Source: Alkalibacterium sp. (lineage in GTDB: Bacteria; Bacillota; Bacilli; Lactobacillales; Carnobacteriaceae_A). Taken from it: a stretch of 33,531 nucleotides of DNA. Numbering within the stretch: position 1 is the first letter of the stretch; every line of letters starts with the position of its first letter. The stretch spans positions 1 to 33,531 of the forward strand of contig RECC01000033.1 in assembly GCA_007692455.1 (NCBI GenBank). The letters are read 5' to 3'. The translations under genes were made by a program, and so were the position numbers. The notes beneath the pieces are model-generated. The model searched no databases. It had not been told where the DNA came from and saw only the letters and a list, made by a program, of their open reading frames with translations. This document shows, one piece after another, positions 17,225 to 24,920 of the stretch.

Positions 17225-18245
17225 ATGCGCTCACCTTTTTCAGTAACTGATTGAACTCCCTTTGTGGTGTGGCCGCTGCTTCCAGACTGCTCTCTTCGCC
17301 CTCGAGCCAGCTCAACAAGTCACTGCCCGTTTTCACTTCAAACAAAGCCGCTCTTTTTTCGTCCATCGAGAAATGACTGCAGTCTAACTGACAGTTCTGT
17401 TTGCACAGCGGACAGTAAAGCGGCAGAAGATTTTGAAAAGCTATGCCTATCAGCGTCTGTTTCATCAAGGTTTGACTGATTCCCAGTTCATGCAGTCTGG
17501 AAATGACTCCCCGGCAGTTTTTGGCATGAATTGATGCAACAATTAAATGGCCGGTAAGAGCCCCTCGCATCACCATCCGGGCTGTTTCTTCATCTCTTAT
17601 CTCCCCGACAATAATGACATCCGGATGATGCCGGAGAGAACTTTTTAGAAGGTGCTCGTAGGAGACGCCTGCAGGCTCGTTTACCTGACATTGAAGGAAA
17701 GCAGACTCTTCAATCTCCACTGGATCTTCGACGGTAATCACCTGCTGTTTTTCGCCTTTCAGTCTGTTTTTGACGAGGTGGTACATCGTGGTCGTTTTTC
17801 CAGAATCGACCGGTCCAGAAAACAGCAGCAGGCCGGACTTCGAATCAACCAGCTTTTTAAGTACACCATACTCGTATTTAAAAAAGGTCTTGATGTCCTG
17901 TTCACTCGTTTCCTTCTGTTTCAATAGCCTTATAACAAGCGACTCCTGACTCTGGTAGTTACTGATGGTTGAGAATCTCAGGTCAACCTCTTTTTCTTTC
18001 AGTTGAAACGTCATCGAACCGCTCTGTGGCCGTCTCTTTTCGCTGACATCCATATTCGAGCGGAACTTGAAATATGAAATTAATCGACTCCCTTCTTCGT
18101 GATCCAGATAAAACTGCTTTGACATTTGTCCGTTTAAACGAAAATAGATGTCATAGTGCTTTTGTTCCGGCAACACATGCACATCACTCGTTCGAAACGA
18201 ATCAGCCAAGGTCAATAAGTGTTCAGCAAAGACTTCCGCATTCAC
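17172..18245 (-). CDS. comGA: Competence traffic ATPase ComGA
   Basis: 357-residue secretion ATPase that powers pseudopilus assembly for DNA uptake. Walker A GPVDSGKTT is at 144-152, the Asp box TVEDPVE at 171-177, Walker B with VGEIRDEETA at about 203-212 and the His box TGHLIVASIHAKN at 221-233. A C-terminal Cys cluster (C-x2-C-x3-C-x3-C) recalls the zinc site of GspE proteins. The start is GTG 18245 with GGAG 9 bases upstream. First gene of the comG operon; I found no clear ComK box or SigX box (TACGAATA) upstream. Confidence 0.95.
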   Translation of the reverse strand: MNAEVFAEHLLTLADSFRTSDVHVLPEQKHYDIYFRLNGQMSKQFYLDHEEGSRLISYFKFRSNMDVSEKRRPQSGSMTFQLKEKEVDLRFSTISNYQSQESLVIRLLKQKETSEQDIKTFFKYEYGVLKKLVDSKSGLLLFSGPVDSGKTTTMYHLVKNRLKGEKQQVITVEDPVEIEESAFLQCQVNEPAGVSYEHLLKSSLRHHPDVIIVGEIRDEETARMVMRGALTGHLIVASIHAKNCRGVISRLHELGISQTLMKQTLIGIAFQNLLPLYCPLCKQNCQLDCSHFSMDEKRAALFEVKTGSDLLSWLEGEESSLEAAATPQREFNQLLKKVSAYGYISEQTHNRFQIPNQ

Positions 18246-18313
18246 CTCACATCACTCCAGTCTTATTACTATTTCAATCACTATATATATTGTGCTTTTA
18301 TTTAAAAACTAAC

Positions 18314-18361
18314 GAAAAAAACCTGCAGAAAAGTAGAAAAAATTCTACTTCCTGCAGGTTT
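18314..18361 (-). terminator. Intrinsic terminator of yebC
   Basis: AAACCTGCAG / CTGCAGGTTT plus an inner GAAGTAG / CTACTTTT stem, about 17 pairs in all, followed by T6 on the minus strand. It lies between yebC and comGA, so comG needs its own promoter. Confidence 0.9.
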
Positions 18362-18381
18362 CCCTGTTTTAAACGATTTTA

Positions 18382-19107
18382 TTATATGGCAGCGTTGTGG
18401 TAAACCTCACTGACGTCATCATCATCTTCTAGTGCATCAACCAATTTCTCAAATACATCCTTTTTATCTTCAGGGATATCAACCGTTGTTTGTGGAATCA
18501 TGGTCAGTTCTGATTGATCCAGCTCAAAGCCGGCTTCTTTCAGTGCATCACGAACTGCAGCAAAATCTGTCGCTTCCGTGTAGATTTCAAATACTTCATC
18601 AGATGTTTCCAAGTCTTCCCCACCGGCTTCCAGAACATGCATAAGCATATCGTCTTCGCTCAATTCCAGATTTTCACGGCTGATAGCGATATAGCCTTTG
18701 CGGTCAAACATGTAGTTCACTGTTCCTTTTTCACCCATTGAACCGCCGTTACGGTCAAAAGCTACTCGGATATTTGTGCTGGAACGGTTAAGATTATCCG
18801 TCAGGGCATAGACCAGGACAGCAATGCCACTTGGACCATATCCTTCATACAAGACTTCTTTGTAATCCGCCCCTTGACCGGCATCGGTAGCACGTTTAAT
18901 TGCACGGTCGATATTGTCGTTAGGCATATTATTGGACTTGGCTTTGTCGACAGCGAGTCTCAGTGCTGCATTGGTTTCAGGATCTCCGCCACCGTCTTTG
19001 GCTGCCTGATAAATTTCTTTGGACAATTTCTGAAAAATTTTCCCTCTTTTTGCATCTTGTGCGCCTTTACGGTGCTGAATGTTACTCCACTTTGAATGTC
19101 CTGCCAT
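18382..19107 (-). CDS. yebC: YebC/PmpR family protein (TACO1-like)
   Basis: 241 residues, the full three-domain YebC fold starting MAGHSKWSNIQHRKGAQDAKRG and containing the conserved EGYGPSGIAVLV and DNLNRS segments, with an acidic C-terminus. Long annotated as a DNA-binding regulator; more recent work on YebC/TACO1 relatives points to a role in translation of proline-rich or stalling sequences. The ATG has GAGGAAA upstream and a good promoter. It stands alone between VanZ and comG and ends in its own terminator. Confidence 0.95.
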   Translation of the reverse strand: MAGHSKWSNIQHRKGAQDAKRGKIFQKLSKEIYQAAKDGGGDPETNAALRLAVDKAKSNNMPNDNIDRAIKRATDAGQGADYKEVLYEGYGPSGIAVLVYALTDNLNRSSTNIRVAFDRNGGSMGEKGTVNYMFDRKGYIAISRENLELSEDDMLMHVLEAGGEDLETSDEVFEIYTEATDFAAVRDALKEAGFELDQSELTMIPQTTVDIPEDKKDVFEKLVDALEDDDDVSEVYHNAAI

Positions 19108-19150
19108 GTGGTTTCCTCTTTCCTTCTCGTTAAGTCTTTAATCCTTAGTC

Positions 19151-19178
19151 ATTATACCAAAATAACGGAATCATTCAA
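19151..19178 (-). promoter_or_regulatory. Predicted promoter of yebC
   Basis: TTGAAT (19178-19173), 16-base spacer, TATAAT (19156-19151) with TG extension (TGGTATAAT) on the minus strand. Confidence 0.6.
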
Positions 19179-19219
19179 GCGTCTAGGTTGCGCTTTCATC
19201 TCATTACCCTGGTCACTTG

Positions 19220-19741
19220 TCACGTTCGGATTCGCTTTCTCCTTCTTCGTTTCAGTGGTTTAGTTGGAATAATTCCCATAATAATTCCGACCAATGCTCC
19301 AGCTGAATCCAGCATGACATCCTCCATTAAGGCAGTACGGTTGGGATGAAAAGATTGTCTCAATTCATCAAAAGAAGCGTAGCCAATAGATAAGAGCAGT
19401 GACAACAGAGCCGCAAGATAGAGATTATCCACCCGATTTCTCAATCCGAGAAACCAGAACAGTCCCAGGAAAAAGTAAGACACAAAGTGAGCGCCTTTTC
19501 TGATGAAAAATTCAATAAAGCCTATGTAGCCATTTGACTGCACACTAATCTCGCTGCCTGCATACATAAATTCAACCCGTTCCAAGAGTCCTCTGAGCGG
19601 CTCGTTTTCCAGCCATTGGTGCAGCAGCGGCTGAATAGTCTGGTCTTCATAACTCATCGATGAGCTGTAATACAATGCAGCCATGACGATAAAGGCGAGG
19701 GCTAGATAAACGTTATCTGCCGTGCCTGGTTTTCTTCTCAT
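19220..19741 (-). CDS. VanZ family membrane protein
   Basis: 173 residues from ATG 19741, chosen because GAGGTGG is 5-6 bases upstream; the ATG seven codons earlier has no ribosome site. Four hydrophobic segments, at about 10-27, 76-98, 105-123 and 141-160. The VanZ-like core is visible: RKGAHFVSYFFLGLFWF, then SIGYASFDELRQSFHPNRTALMEDVMLDSAGALVG. The extracytoplasmic loop after the first helix is about 45 residues. VanZ relatives are associated with teicoplanin resistance or lipid binding, but a chromosomal stand-alone copy like this has no proven role. C-terminus is very basic. Confidence 0.85.
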   Translation of the reverse strand: MRRKPGTADNVYLALAFIVMAALYYSSSMSYEDQTIQPLLHQWLENEPLRGLLERVEFMYAGSEISVQSNGYIGFIEFFIRKGAHFVSYFFLGLFWFLGLRNRVDNLYLAALLSLLLSIGYASFDELRQSFHPNRTALMEDVMLDSAGALVGIIMGIIPTKPLKRRRRKRIRT

Positions 19742-19843
19742 ATTTTCCACCTCTTCATTCATTAGCTTTATTCTAACCGATGTCGCTTTATATGAAAAGA
19801 AAAAAACGATACAATGATTATACTAACTAAAGGGGGAGAATAC

Positions 19844-21646
19844 ATGTCAACACAATTAACATGGAATATGGACTCAGTTTTCAAAGGGGGAAGCGAGTCT
19901 GAGGAACTGCAGGCATTCATTGGAAAAATCGACGAGGACATCAGTCATGCTAAAGAACTGATTTCTGACTGGAACGCAGAAAATCCCGATGCAAGTCGAC
20001 TGAACCAGTTTCTAGATAAACGAGAAAAGGCTTATGACGGCTTATCTGAAGCTTCAACTTTTGCTAGAGGATTGCATTCAGCGAATGTCGAAGATGCTGC
20101 AGCGGCTAAAGTTGTTAACCAGCTCAGCCATACCGGCAGCCGTATGAGTGAAGTCGAAACATTGTTCATGAAAAAACTAAAACAGGTTGAAGACTCTAAA
20201 TGGGAAACACTGCTGGAAGATGACCAGCTGGTGAAAAGTGCCTTTAACTTGAGTGAAAAGCGCGACCAGGGTAAAAAATTATTGTCTGAAAAAGAGGAAA
20301 AAATTATTCAACAGCTCTCTTTAGATGGTTTAGAGGGAATGAATAATATTTATCAATCACTGGTAAACAGTGTCCGAATCCCTTACGAGGAGAACGGTGA
20401 AGTAACCACACTCTCAGCTGGTCAGGCTGCCAATAAGCTGACTGGCCATAAAGATCCAAAAGTCCGCAGTAAAATGCTGACGGTTTGGGAAGAAGCATGG
20501 CGCGCCAAAGCCCCACTCTTTGCTGACACCCTGAATCACCTTGCCGGTTTCCGTCTACAGACATACAAACTTAGAGGTGAAGATGATTTTCTTAACCCGC
20601 CGCTTGAATATAATCGTCTAAAAAAAGAAACACTGGATACTATGTGGAATACGATAACTGAAAACAAACCTGCTCTAGTCAAATTTATGAACCGAAAAGC
20701 TCAGTTGATGAATAAAGAGAAACTTGGCTGGTCAGATATAGCTGCGCCCCTTTCTTTAGGTTCTTATGAACCAAAGACCTACTCATTTGAGGAAGCTCAG
20801 ACATTCATCACTGATAATTTTGCAACTTTTAGTAATGAAATGAAAGAACTGGCTGAAACGGCATTTGCAGAAAATTGGGTCGAGGCAGAAGACAGAGAAG
20901 GCAAACGTCCAGGGGCTTACTGTGCCAACCTTCCCGTCAGCAAGCAGTCACGTGTCTTTATGACTTTTTCTGGCACAGCTAACAATGTTTCGACACTGGC
21001 CCATGAACTTGGCCACGCCTATCACAGTCATGTCATGCGAGATTTGCCTCAGCTGAACAGACGGTATGCTATGAATGTAGCTGAAACAGCTTCTACTTTA
21101 TCCGAGATGGTGATTTCCAGCGCAACAGTTGACGCAGCTGAATCAATAGAGGAAAAAATAGATTTACTGGACAGCAAGCTTTCCCGGTCTGCCGTCATGT
21201 TCATGAATATCCACAGTCGTTTCCTCTTTGAGCAACGATTTTATGAGAAAAGACAGGATGGCCTGGTCAATGAAAAAGAGCTGCGCTCACTTATGGAAGA
21301 AGCCCAGAAAGAAGCCTTCCAGAATTCTCTGGAAAGCTACCACCCGATGTTCTGGGCAAGCAAGCTTCACTTCTATATCACTGGTGTACCCTTCTACAAT
21401 TTCCCTTATACGTTCGGTTTCCTGTTTAGTCTGGGCATTTACTCATATGCCAAGTCTCAAGGCGAGTCCTTTGAGACCGACTACCGCAACCTTCTAAGAG
21501 ATACTGCCAGTATGTCCACAGAGGATCTGGCAGACAAACATCTGAATGTTGATTTAACTCAGAAAGATTTCTGGCAATCTGCCATTGATGAAATACTCTC
21601 TGACGTAGAGGAATACATGTCTCTAACTGAAGACTTTGTTGAATAA
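19844..21646 (+). CDS. pepF: Oligoendopeptidase F (M3B)
   Basis: 600-residue cytosolic zinc peptidase that cuts medium-size oligopeptides. The zinc motif is H387-E-L-G-H391 within TLAHELGHAYHSH, with the third ligand expected in the following ETASTLSEM segment; the PepF-typical GAYCANLP and the C-terminal YNFPYTFGFLFSLGIY are present. I start at ATG 19844 with GGGGGAG 5 bases upstream, not at an in-frame ATG 30 bases earlier. Single gene divergent from VanZ and closed by a strong terminator. Possible -10 boxes (TACAAT, TATACT) lie in the 100-base divergent gap without convincing -35 boxes. Confidence 0.95.
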   Translation: MSTQLTWNMDSVFKGGSESEELQAFIGKIDEDISHAKELISDWNAENPDASRLNQFLDKREKAYDGLSEASTFARGLHSANVEDAAAAKVVNQLSHTGSRMSEVETLFMKKLKQVEDSKWETLLEDDQLVKSAFNLSEKRDQGKKLLSEKEEKIIQQLSLDGLEGMNNIYQSLVNSVRIPYEENGEVTTLSAGQAANKLTGHKDPKVRSKMLTVWEEAWRAKAPLFADTLNHLAGFRLQTYKLRGEDDFLNPPLEYNRLKKETLDTMWNTITENKPALVKFMNRKAQLMNKEKLGWSDIAAPLSLGSYEPKTYSFEEAQTFITDNFATFSNEMKELAETAFAENWVEAEDREGKRPGAYCANLPVSKQSRVFMTFSGTANNVSTLAHELGHAYHSHVMRDLPQLNRRYAMNVAETASTLSEMVISSATVDAAESIEEKIDLLDSKLSRSAVMFMNIHSRFLFEQRFYEKRQDGLVNEKELRSLMEEAQKEAFQNSLESYHPMFWASKLHFYITGVPFYNFPYTFGFLFSLGIYSYAKSQGESFETDYRNLLRDTASMSTEDLADKHLNVDLTQKDFWQSAIDEILSDVEEYMSLTEDFVE

Positions 21647-21678
21647 AAACTGAGTACTGATTCGTCTGCTCAACTTTT

Positions 21679-21708
21679 ACAGCTCATCTAAGGATGGGCT
21701 GTTTTTTT
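21679..21708 (+). terminator. Intrinsic terminator of pepF
   Basis: ACAGCTCATC / GATGGGCTGT, 10 pairs with one G-U and a TAAG loop, followed by seven or more T. Confidence 0.92.
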
Positions 21709-21753
21709 GTAGCTTACCGTATACACTCAATCTTTTTACTTTTTTGTCATACC

Positions 21754-21808
21754 AAAAAAAGGCGGACCTCTAAGACTCAGCTAATCACTGATGTGGAGGT
21801 CCACCTTT
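21754..21808 (-). terminator. Intrinsic terminator of the SagA-like hydrolase gene
   Basis: A 13-pair stem (AAAGGTGGACCTC / GAGGTCCGCCTTT in minus-strand RNA, one G-U) around a 25-base loop, followed by T7 on the minus strand. The single odd pair is G-U only in minus-strand RNA, so minus is the working orientation. Confidence 0.85.
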
Positions 21809-21839
21809 TATTATTCATTTACAGTTTGAGCGCATTTTA

Positions 21840-23501
21840 TTAATATCTTCCGTATCCGACTAAACGGGGACCCCAATAGCCAGTATTTACACTGGTATAA
21901 GCAACGCCCGTACTGGTCTGCGATCCGATAAACTGCCCGCCACCAGTATAAATACCGACATGGCTCACACGGCTGCCTTCAGCGAAGAAAACGAGGTCTC
22001 CTGGCTGAGGATTAGATACTTTCTGTGCGGAGGCATACTGTGCCGCAGCCGATCTTGGCAAACTAATGCCCACCTGTCTGAATACCATGCTGGTAAAGCC
22101 TGAACAATCCAGTCCACTGGTCGTACTTCCGCCATATAAATACGGTGTGCCAAGTAATGCATTGGCATGTGGACTCAGACTAGCCCAGCTTGTTCCATTG
22201 CTAGGTGCCGGCGCAGGTGCTGGTTTAGGTGCTGCAGGTGCACTTTGGGCAGGTGTACTTTCAGCTGCCCCGGTACTGTTTTGGTTAGATGAGCTGTTAG
22301 AATTTGAACTGCTTTCTGACGATTGAGAAGTTGATCCACTTGGGCTCGACGCTTGAGTGGATGAGCCAGTACTCGTGCTGTTACCTGAAGAAGCGCTGCC
22401 AGATGGTGCGGGAGTGCTTGCTGTACCTGAGTTAGCAGAGCTTGCTCCGGAAGAACTCGCTGCCGCGTTTTGACTTTCAGATCCTGCCGCCGTTTCTGTG
22501 CTGGCTGAACTTGTTTGTTGAGAACTGCTGGACCCCGGCTGGCTAGTTTGACTTTCTGAAACAGCTGATGATGATGTGTTCACTGTAGCCGTTTCACTTG
22601 AAGATGCTTCTTCGTTAGCCTGAGTCGTGGACTCTGATGGTTCAGAGTCTTCCGAGGAAGACAGTGTCAGTTCGGCTTCAGCTGCTCTTTCTTCTTCCAG
22701 TTGCTGGACACGTCTTTGCTCTTCCGCTTCACGTACTGCTTGGGCTGCTTCTTCACGTGCAGTCAGCAATTGCGCCACAGCCTGTTCTGCCTGAGCTCTC
22801 TGCGCCAGGAAATGATCCCGTTCAGATTGAGCAGTCGCTCGTTCGGAAGCTATCTGGGCAACCAGCACTTCTTTTTCAAGACGCTGCTGCTCCAGGTTTT
22901 CCGAAGTGATTTCCAGTTCTGCAGCCAGTGCATTCTGCTGAACAATAGTCTGTTCTGTCCGTTCTTCTTTTTCTACGACTGCTTCCATATCTCTGATTTG
23001 AGCACGTACCAGTTTACGGTTAGAGGACATCAGGTTCGAGACGATATCCAGACGTCCGATGACATCCGTTAGCGATTCAGCTTCGATGATAAATTCGATG
23101 TAATTGACCGGCTGACCGTTTACCTGAATTTTTCTGGCCTGCTGTTCCAACTGCTCGGTCCGTTTTTCAATTATGACAGTCAGTTCTGCTACTTCTTCCT
23201 GAAGGACTGTCATTTCAGCATGAGCCTCTTCCAGCCTCTTAACCGTTTCGGTCATTTTCGTTTCGTTTGAATTGATTTCCTGTTCCAGATTGCCTAATTC
23301 TTCTTCTGCATTTTGAACTTTTTCTTTGAGAGCACTGATTGTATCTTCCAGTTTATGTACTCTGTCTTCCGATTCAGTGATAGTATTCAGGTTTTCTTCG
23401 ATGGCCTGATCATAATTGTCTGCATATACTTCCGGAGCGACTGCTAAAGCACTTAATAACATTGTACTTGCAAGTGATGACACGAATAACTTTTTAATCA
23501 A
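21840..23501 (-). CDS. Secreted SagA/PcsB-like NlpC/P60 peptidoglycan hydrolase
   Basis: 553 residues from TTG 23501: GGAGGG lies 7 bases upstream, whereas the ATG 15 bases earlier overlaps that site. Signal peptide with cleavage expected after VYA (about residue 27). Residues 30-270 are a long coiled coil of the CwlO/PcsB/SagA type; 285-430 is a Ser/Ala/Thr/Gln-rich linker; the last 120 residues are NlpC/P60 with catalytic C466 (GLDCSGF), H514 (SHVGIYTGGG) and a third polar residue perhaps Q528. Such enzymes are DL-endopeptidases that cut stem peptides during septum separation, activated through FtsEX in related species. A WalR-like box and promoter lie upstream. SagA of Enterococcus faecium has the same plan. 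Confidence 0.9.
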   Translation of the reverse strand: MIKKLFVSSLASTMLLSALAVAPEVYADNYDQAIEENLNTITESEDRVHKLEDTISALKEKVQNAEEELGNLEQEINSNETKMTETVKRLEEAHAEMTVLQEEVAELTVIIEKRTEQLEQQARKIQVNGQPVNYIEFIIEAESLTDVIGRLDIVSNLMSSNRKLVRAQIRDMEAVVEKEERTEQTIVQQNALAAELEITSENLEQQRLEKEVLVAQIASERATAQSERDHFLAQRAQAEQAVAQLLTAREEAAQAVREAEEQRRVQQLEEERAAEAELTLSSSEDSEPSESTTQANEEASSSETATVNTSSSAVSESQTSQPGSSSSQQTSSASTETAAGSESQNAAASSSGASSANSGTASTPAPSGSASSGNSTSTGSSTQASSPSGSTSQSSESSSNSNSSSNQNSTGAAESTPAQSAPAAPKPAPAPAPSNGTSWASLSPHANALLGTPYLYGGSTTSGLDCSGFTSMVFRQVGISLPRSAAAQYASAQKVSNPQPGDLVFFAEGSRVSHVGIYTGGGQFIGSQTSTGVAYTSVNTGYWGPRLVGYGRY

Positions 23502-23573
23502 AAAAGTTCCCTCCATTTATCGTAACCAGTGTAATAACGTACAGTTCCTTTAGTCATTTTACCAACTGGATAT

Positions 23574-23599
23574 AGTATACCATCCTTCCCCGATGTAAA
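23574..23599 (-). promoter_or_regulatory. Possible promoter of the SagA-like gene
   Basis: TTTACA (23599-23594) and TATACT (23579-23574) on the minus strand; the 14-base spacing is short, and an overlapping TACTAT gives 16. Moderate evidence only. Confidence 0.35.
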
Positions 23600-23600
23600 C

Positions 23601-23617
23601 GTTTCAGATTCGTTACA
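23601..23617 (-). promoter_or_regulatory. Candidate WalR (YycF) binding site
   Basis: TGTAAC-GAATC-TGAAAC on the minus strand fits the WalR direct repeat TGTWAH-N5-TGTWAH with one mismatch. It lies one base upstream of the possible -35 box, an activator position. Known PcsB/SagA-type hydrolases are WalRK targets. Confidence 0.4.
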
Positions 23618-23668
23618 CTTCCGCGTCACTTGTGCATCTTTCACATGACAGCTAAAACATATGATTAC

Positions 23669-23697
23669 TTGCAATTTGTAAGCAAAAAGACTATAAT
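23669..23697 (+). promoter_or_regulatory. Predicted SigA promoter of trhO
   Basis: TTGCAA (23669-23674), exact 17-base spacer, perfect TATAAT (23692-23697), giving a leader of about 60 bases. Confidence 0.7.
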
Positions 23698-23764
23698 TTT
23701 TAGTGATTCAGTTTACTTTTTTTCGAAAAGAAGTAAGTGAATGAGTAATAAGGAGGAATACATC

Positions 23765-24730
23765 ATGAGCGACTATCGCGTACTGCTTTATTATAAATAC
23801 GTCACTATAGATAACCCGGAACAATTCAGAGAAGACCACCTTAAATTGTGTAAAGAAATTGGACTTAAAGGAAGAATTCTGGTTTCAGAAGAAGGCTTTA
23901 ACGGAACGGTTTCCGGTACGATTGACCAGACAGACCGTTATATGGAAGCTGTAAAATCAGATGAACGATTCAAAGACACCTTTTTCAAAATGGACCCTTC
24001 AGACGGTCATGCTTTCAAAAAAATGCATGTGCGTTACCGCCCTGAAATTGTTTCCTTGCAACTAGGAGAAGACGATCTTAATCCTAATCAGCTGACTGGA
24101 CAATATCTTGAACCGAAAGAATTTAAGGCGGCTCTGGAAGATGAGAACACGATTGTTCTAGACGCGAGAAATGATTATGAATATGACTTAGGCCACTTCC
24201 GTGGATCTGTGCGCCCTGATATTCGTTCTTTCAGAGAATTACCCGAGTGGATTAAAGAAAACAAAGAGAAATTCATGGACAAACGCGTAGTAACCTATTG
24301 TACGGGTGGTGTACGTTGTGAGAAACTGACAGGCTGGCTTTTAAAAGAAGGCTTTGAAGAAGTCGCCCAATTGCACGGAGGCATTCATCATTATGGGACG
24401 GCCCCTGAAACGCAAGGTGCTATGTGGGATGGGAAAATGTACGTTTTCGATGAACGTATTAGTGTTGACATCAATCGAGTGGATAAACGTGTTATCGGCA
24501 AAGACTGGTTTGATGAAACACCCTGTGAACGTTACGTAAACTGCGGTAATCCCTTCTGTAACCGACAAATGATTACTTCAGAAGAAAACGAGCACAAGTA
24601 TTTAAGAGGCTGCTCACATGAATGTCGTGTGCATCCTGAAAACCGTTATGTTAAAGAACATGACCTCAGCAAAGACGAAGTAGAAGTTCGTCTGAACAAA
24701 ATCGGTGAATCATTACCGGAAAAAGTATAG
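23765..24730 (+). CDS. trhO: tRNA uridine(34) hydroxylase TrhO (rhodanese family)
   Basis: 321 residues from ATG 23765, with AAGGAGG 8 bases upstream; the ATG at 23741 has none. TrhO uses oxygen to make 5-hydroxyuridine at tRNA position 34. The N-terminal acylphosphatase-like domain (to about 95, with [16 protein letters not shown]) is followed by a rhodanese domain with the loop C179-TGGVRC185-EK; the first Cys is at the place of the catalytic Cys of the family. A C-terminal Cys-rich segment ([11 protein letters not shown]...[12 protein letters not shown]) may bind metal. Monocistronic, with its own promoter and terminator. Confidence 0.95.
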   Translation: MSDYRVLLYYKYVTIDNPEQFREDHLKLCKEIGLKGRILVSEEGFNGTVSGTIDQTDRYMEAVKSDERFKDTFFKMDPSDGHAFKKMHVRYRPEIVSLQLGEDDLNPNQLTGQYLEPKEFKAALEDENTIVLDARNDYEYDLGHFRGSVRPDIRSFRELPEWIKENKEKFMDKRVVTYCTGGVRCEKLTGWLLKEGFEEVAQLHGGIHHYGTAPETQGAMWDGKMYVFDERISVDINRVDKRVIGKDWFDETPCERYVNCGNPFCNRQMITSEENEHKYLRGCSHECRVHPENRYVKEHDLSKDEVEVRLNKIGESLPEKV

Positions 24731-24739
24731 TCAACCTAT

Positions 24740-24779
24740 CCCCTTTGCGAATGATGCTTACTTTTCGCAGAGGGGTTTT
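24740..24779 (+). terminator. Intrinsic terminator of trhO
   Basis: CCCCTTTGCGAA / TTCGCAGAGGGG, 12 pairs including one G-U, 12-base loop, then a short T run. Confidence 0.85.
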
Positions 24780-24787
24780 AAAAAAGA

Positions 24788-24834
24788 GGCAGTGACATTT
24801 CTGTCACACTATCTTCTTGTTGATAGGCAATGCC
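24788..24834. repeat. Nested inverted repeats upstream of the PBP promoter
   Basis: GTGACA-TTTC-TGTCAC (24792-24807, perfect) and CTATC/GATAG (24809-24826) lie side by side, enclosed by GGCA/TGCC (24788-24791 with 24831-24834). It could be an operator for the PBP gene or a structured tail of trhO read-through RNA. Confidence 0.4.
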
Positions 24835-24863
24835 GCTTAATATATTTTAATTTCACAGCTGTT

Positions 24864-24880
24864 TTGCTATAATATAGCAA
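24864..24880 (+). promoter_or_regulatory. Extended -10 of the class A PBP gene inside a palindrome
   Basis: TGCTATAAT (24865-24873) is a perfect extended -10. It lies inside the inverted repeat TTGCTAT-AAT-ATAGCAA (24864-24880), which could be an operator. No strong -35 box. Confidence 0.5.
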
Positions 24881-24920
24881 GCTATACTAATCAAAACAAA
24901 AGATAAATAAGGAGTTCATA

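Noticed and set aside
18246-18313. ComK or SigX box before comGA
   Set aside because: Neither AAAA-N5-TTTT nor TACGAATA is present; AT-rich text such as TATATATAG is too unspecific to call.
19160-19200. Terminator for the VanZ gene (AAGCG/CGCTT)
   Set aside because: Only five pairs and no T run; VanZ transcripts may run into yebC instead.
24790-24810. GlnR/TnrA site (TGTNA-N7-TNACA) at the GTGACA palindrome
   Set aside because: The half-site spacing does not fit when the bases are aligned, so I report it only as an unnamed palindrome.
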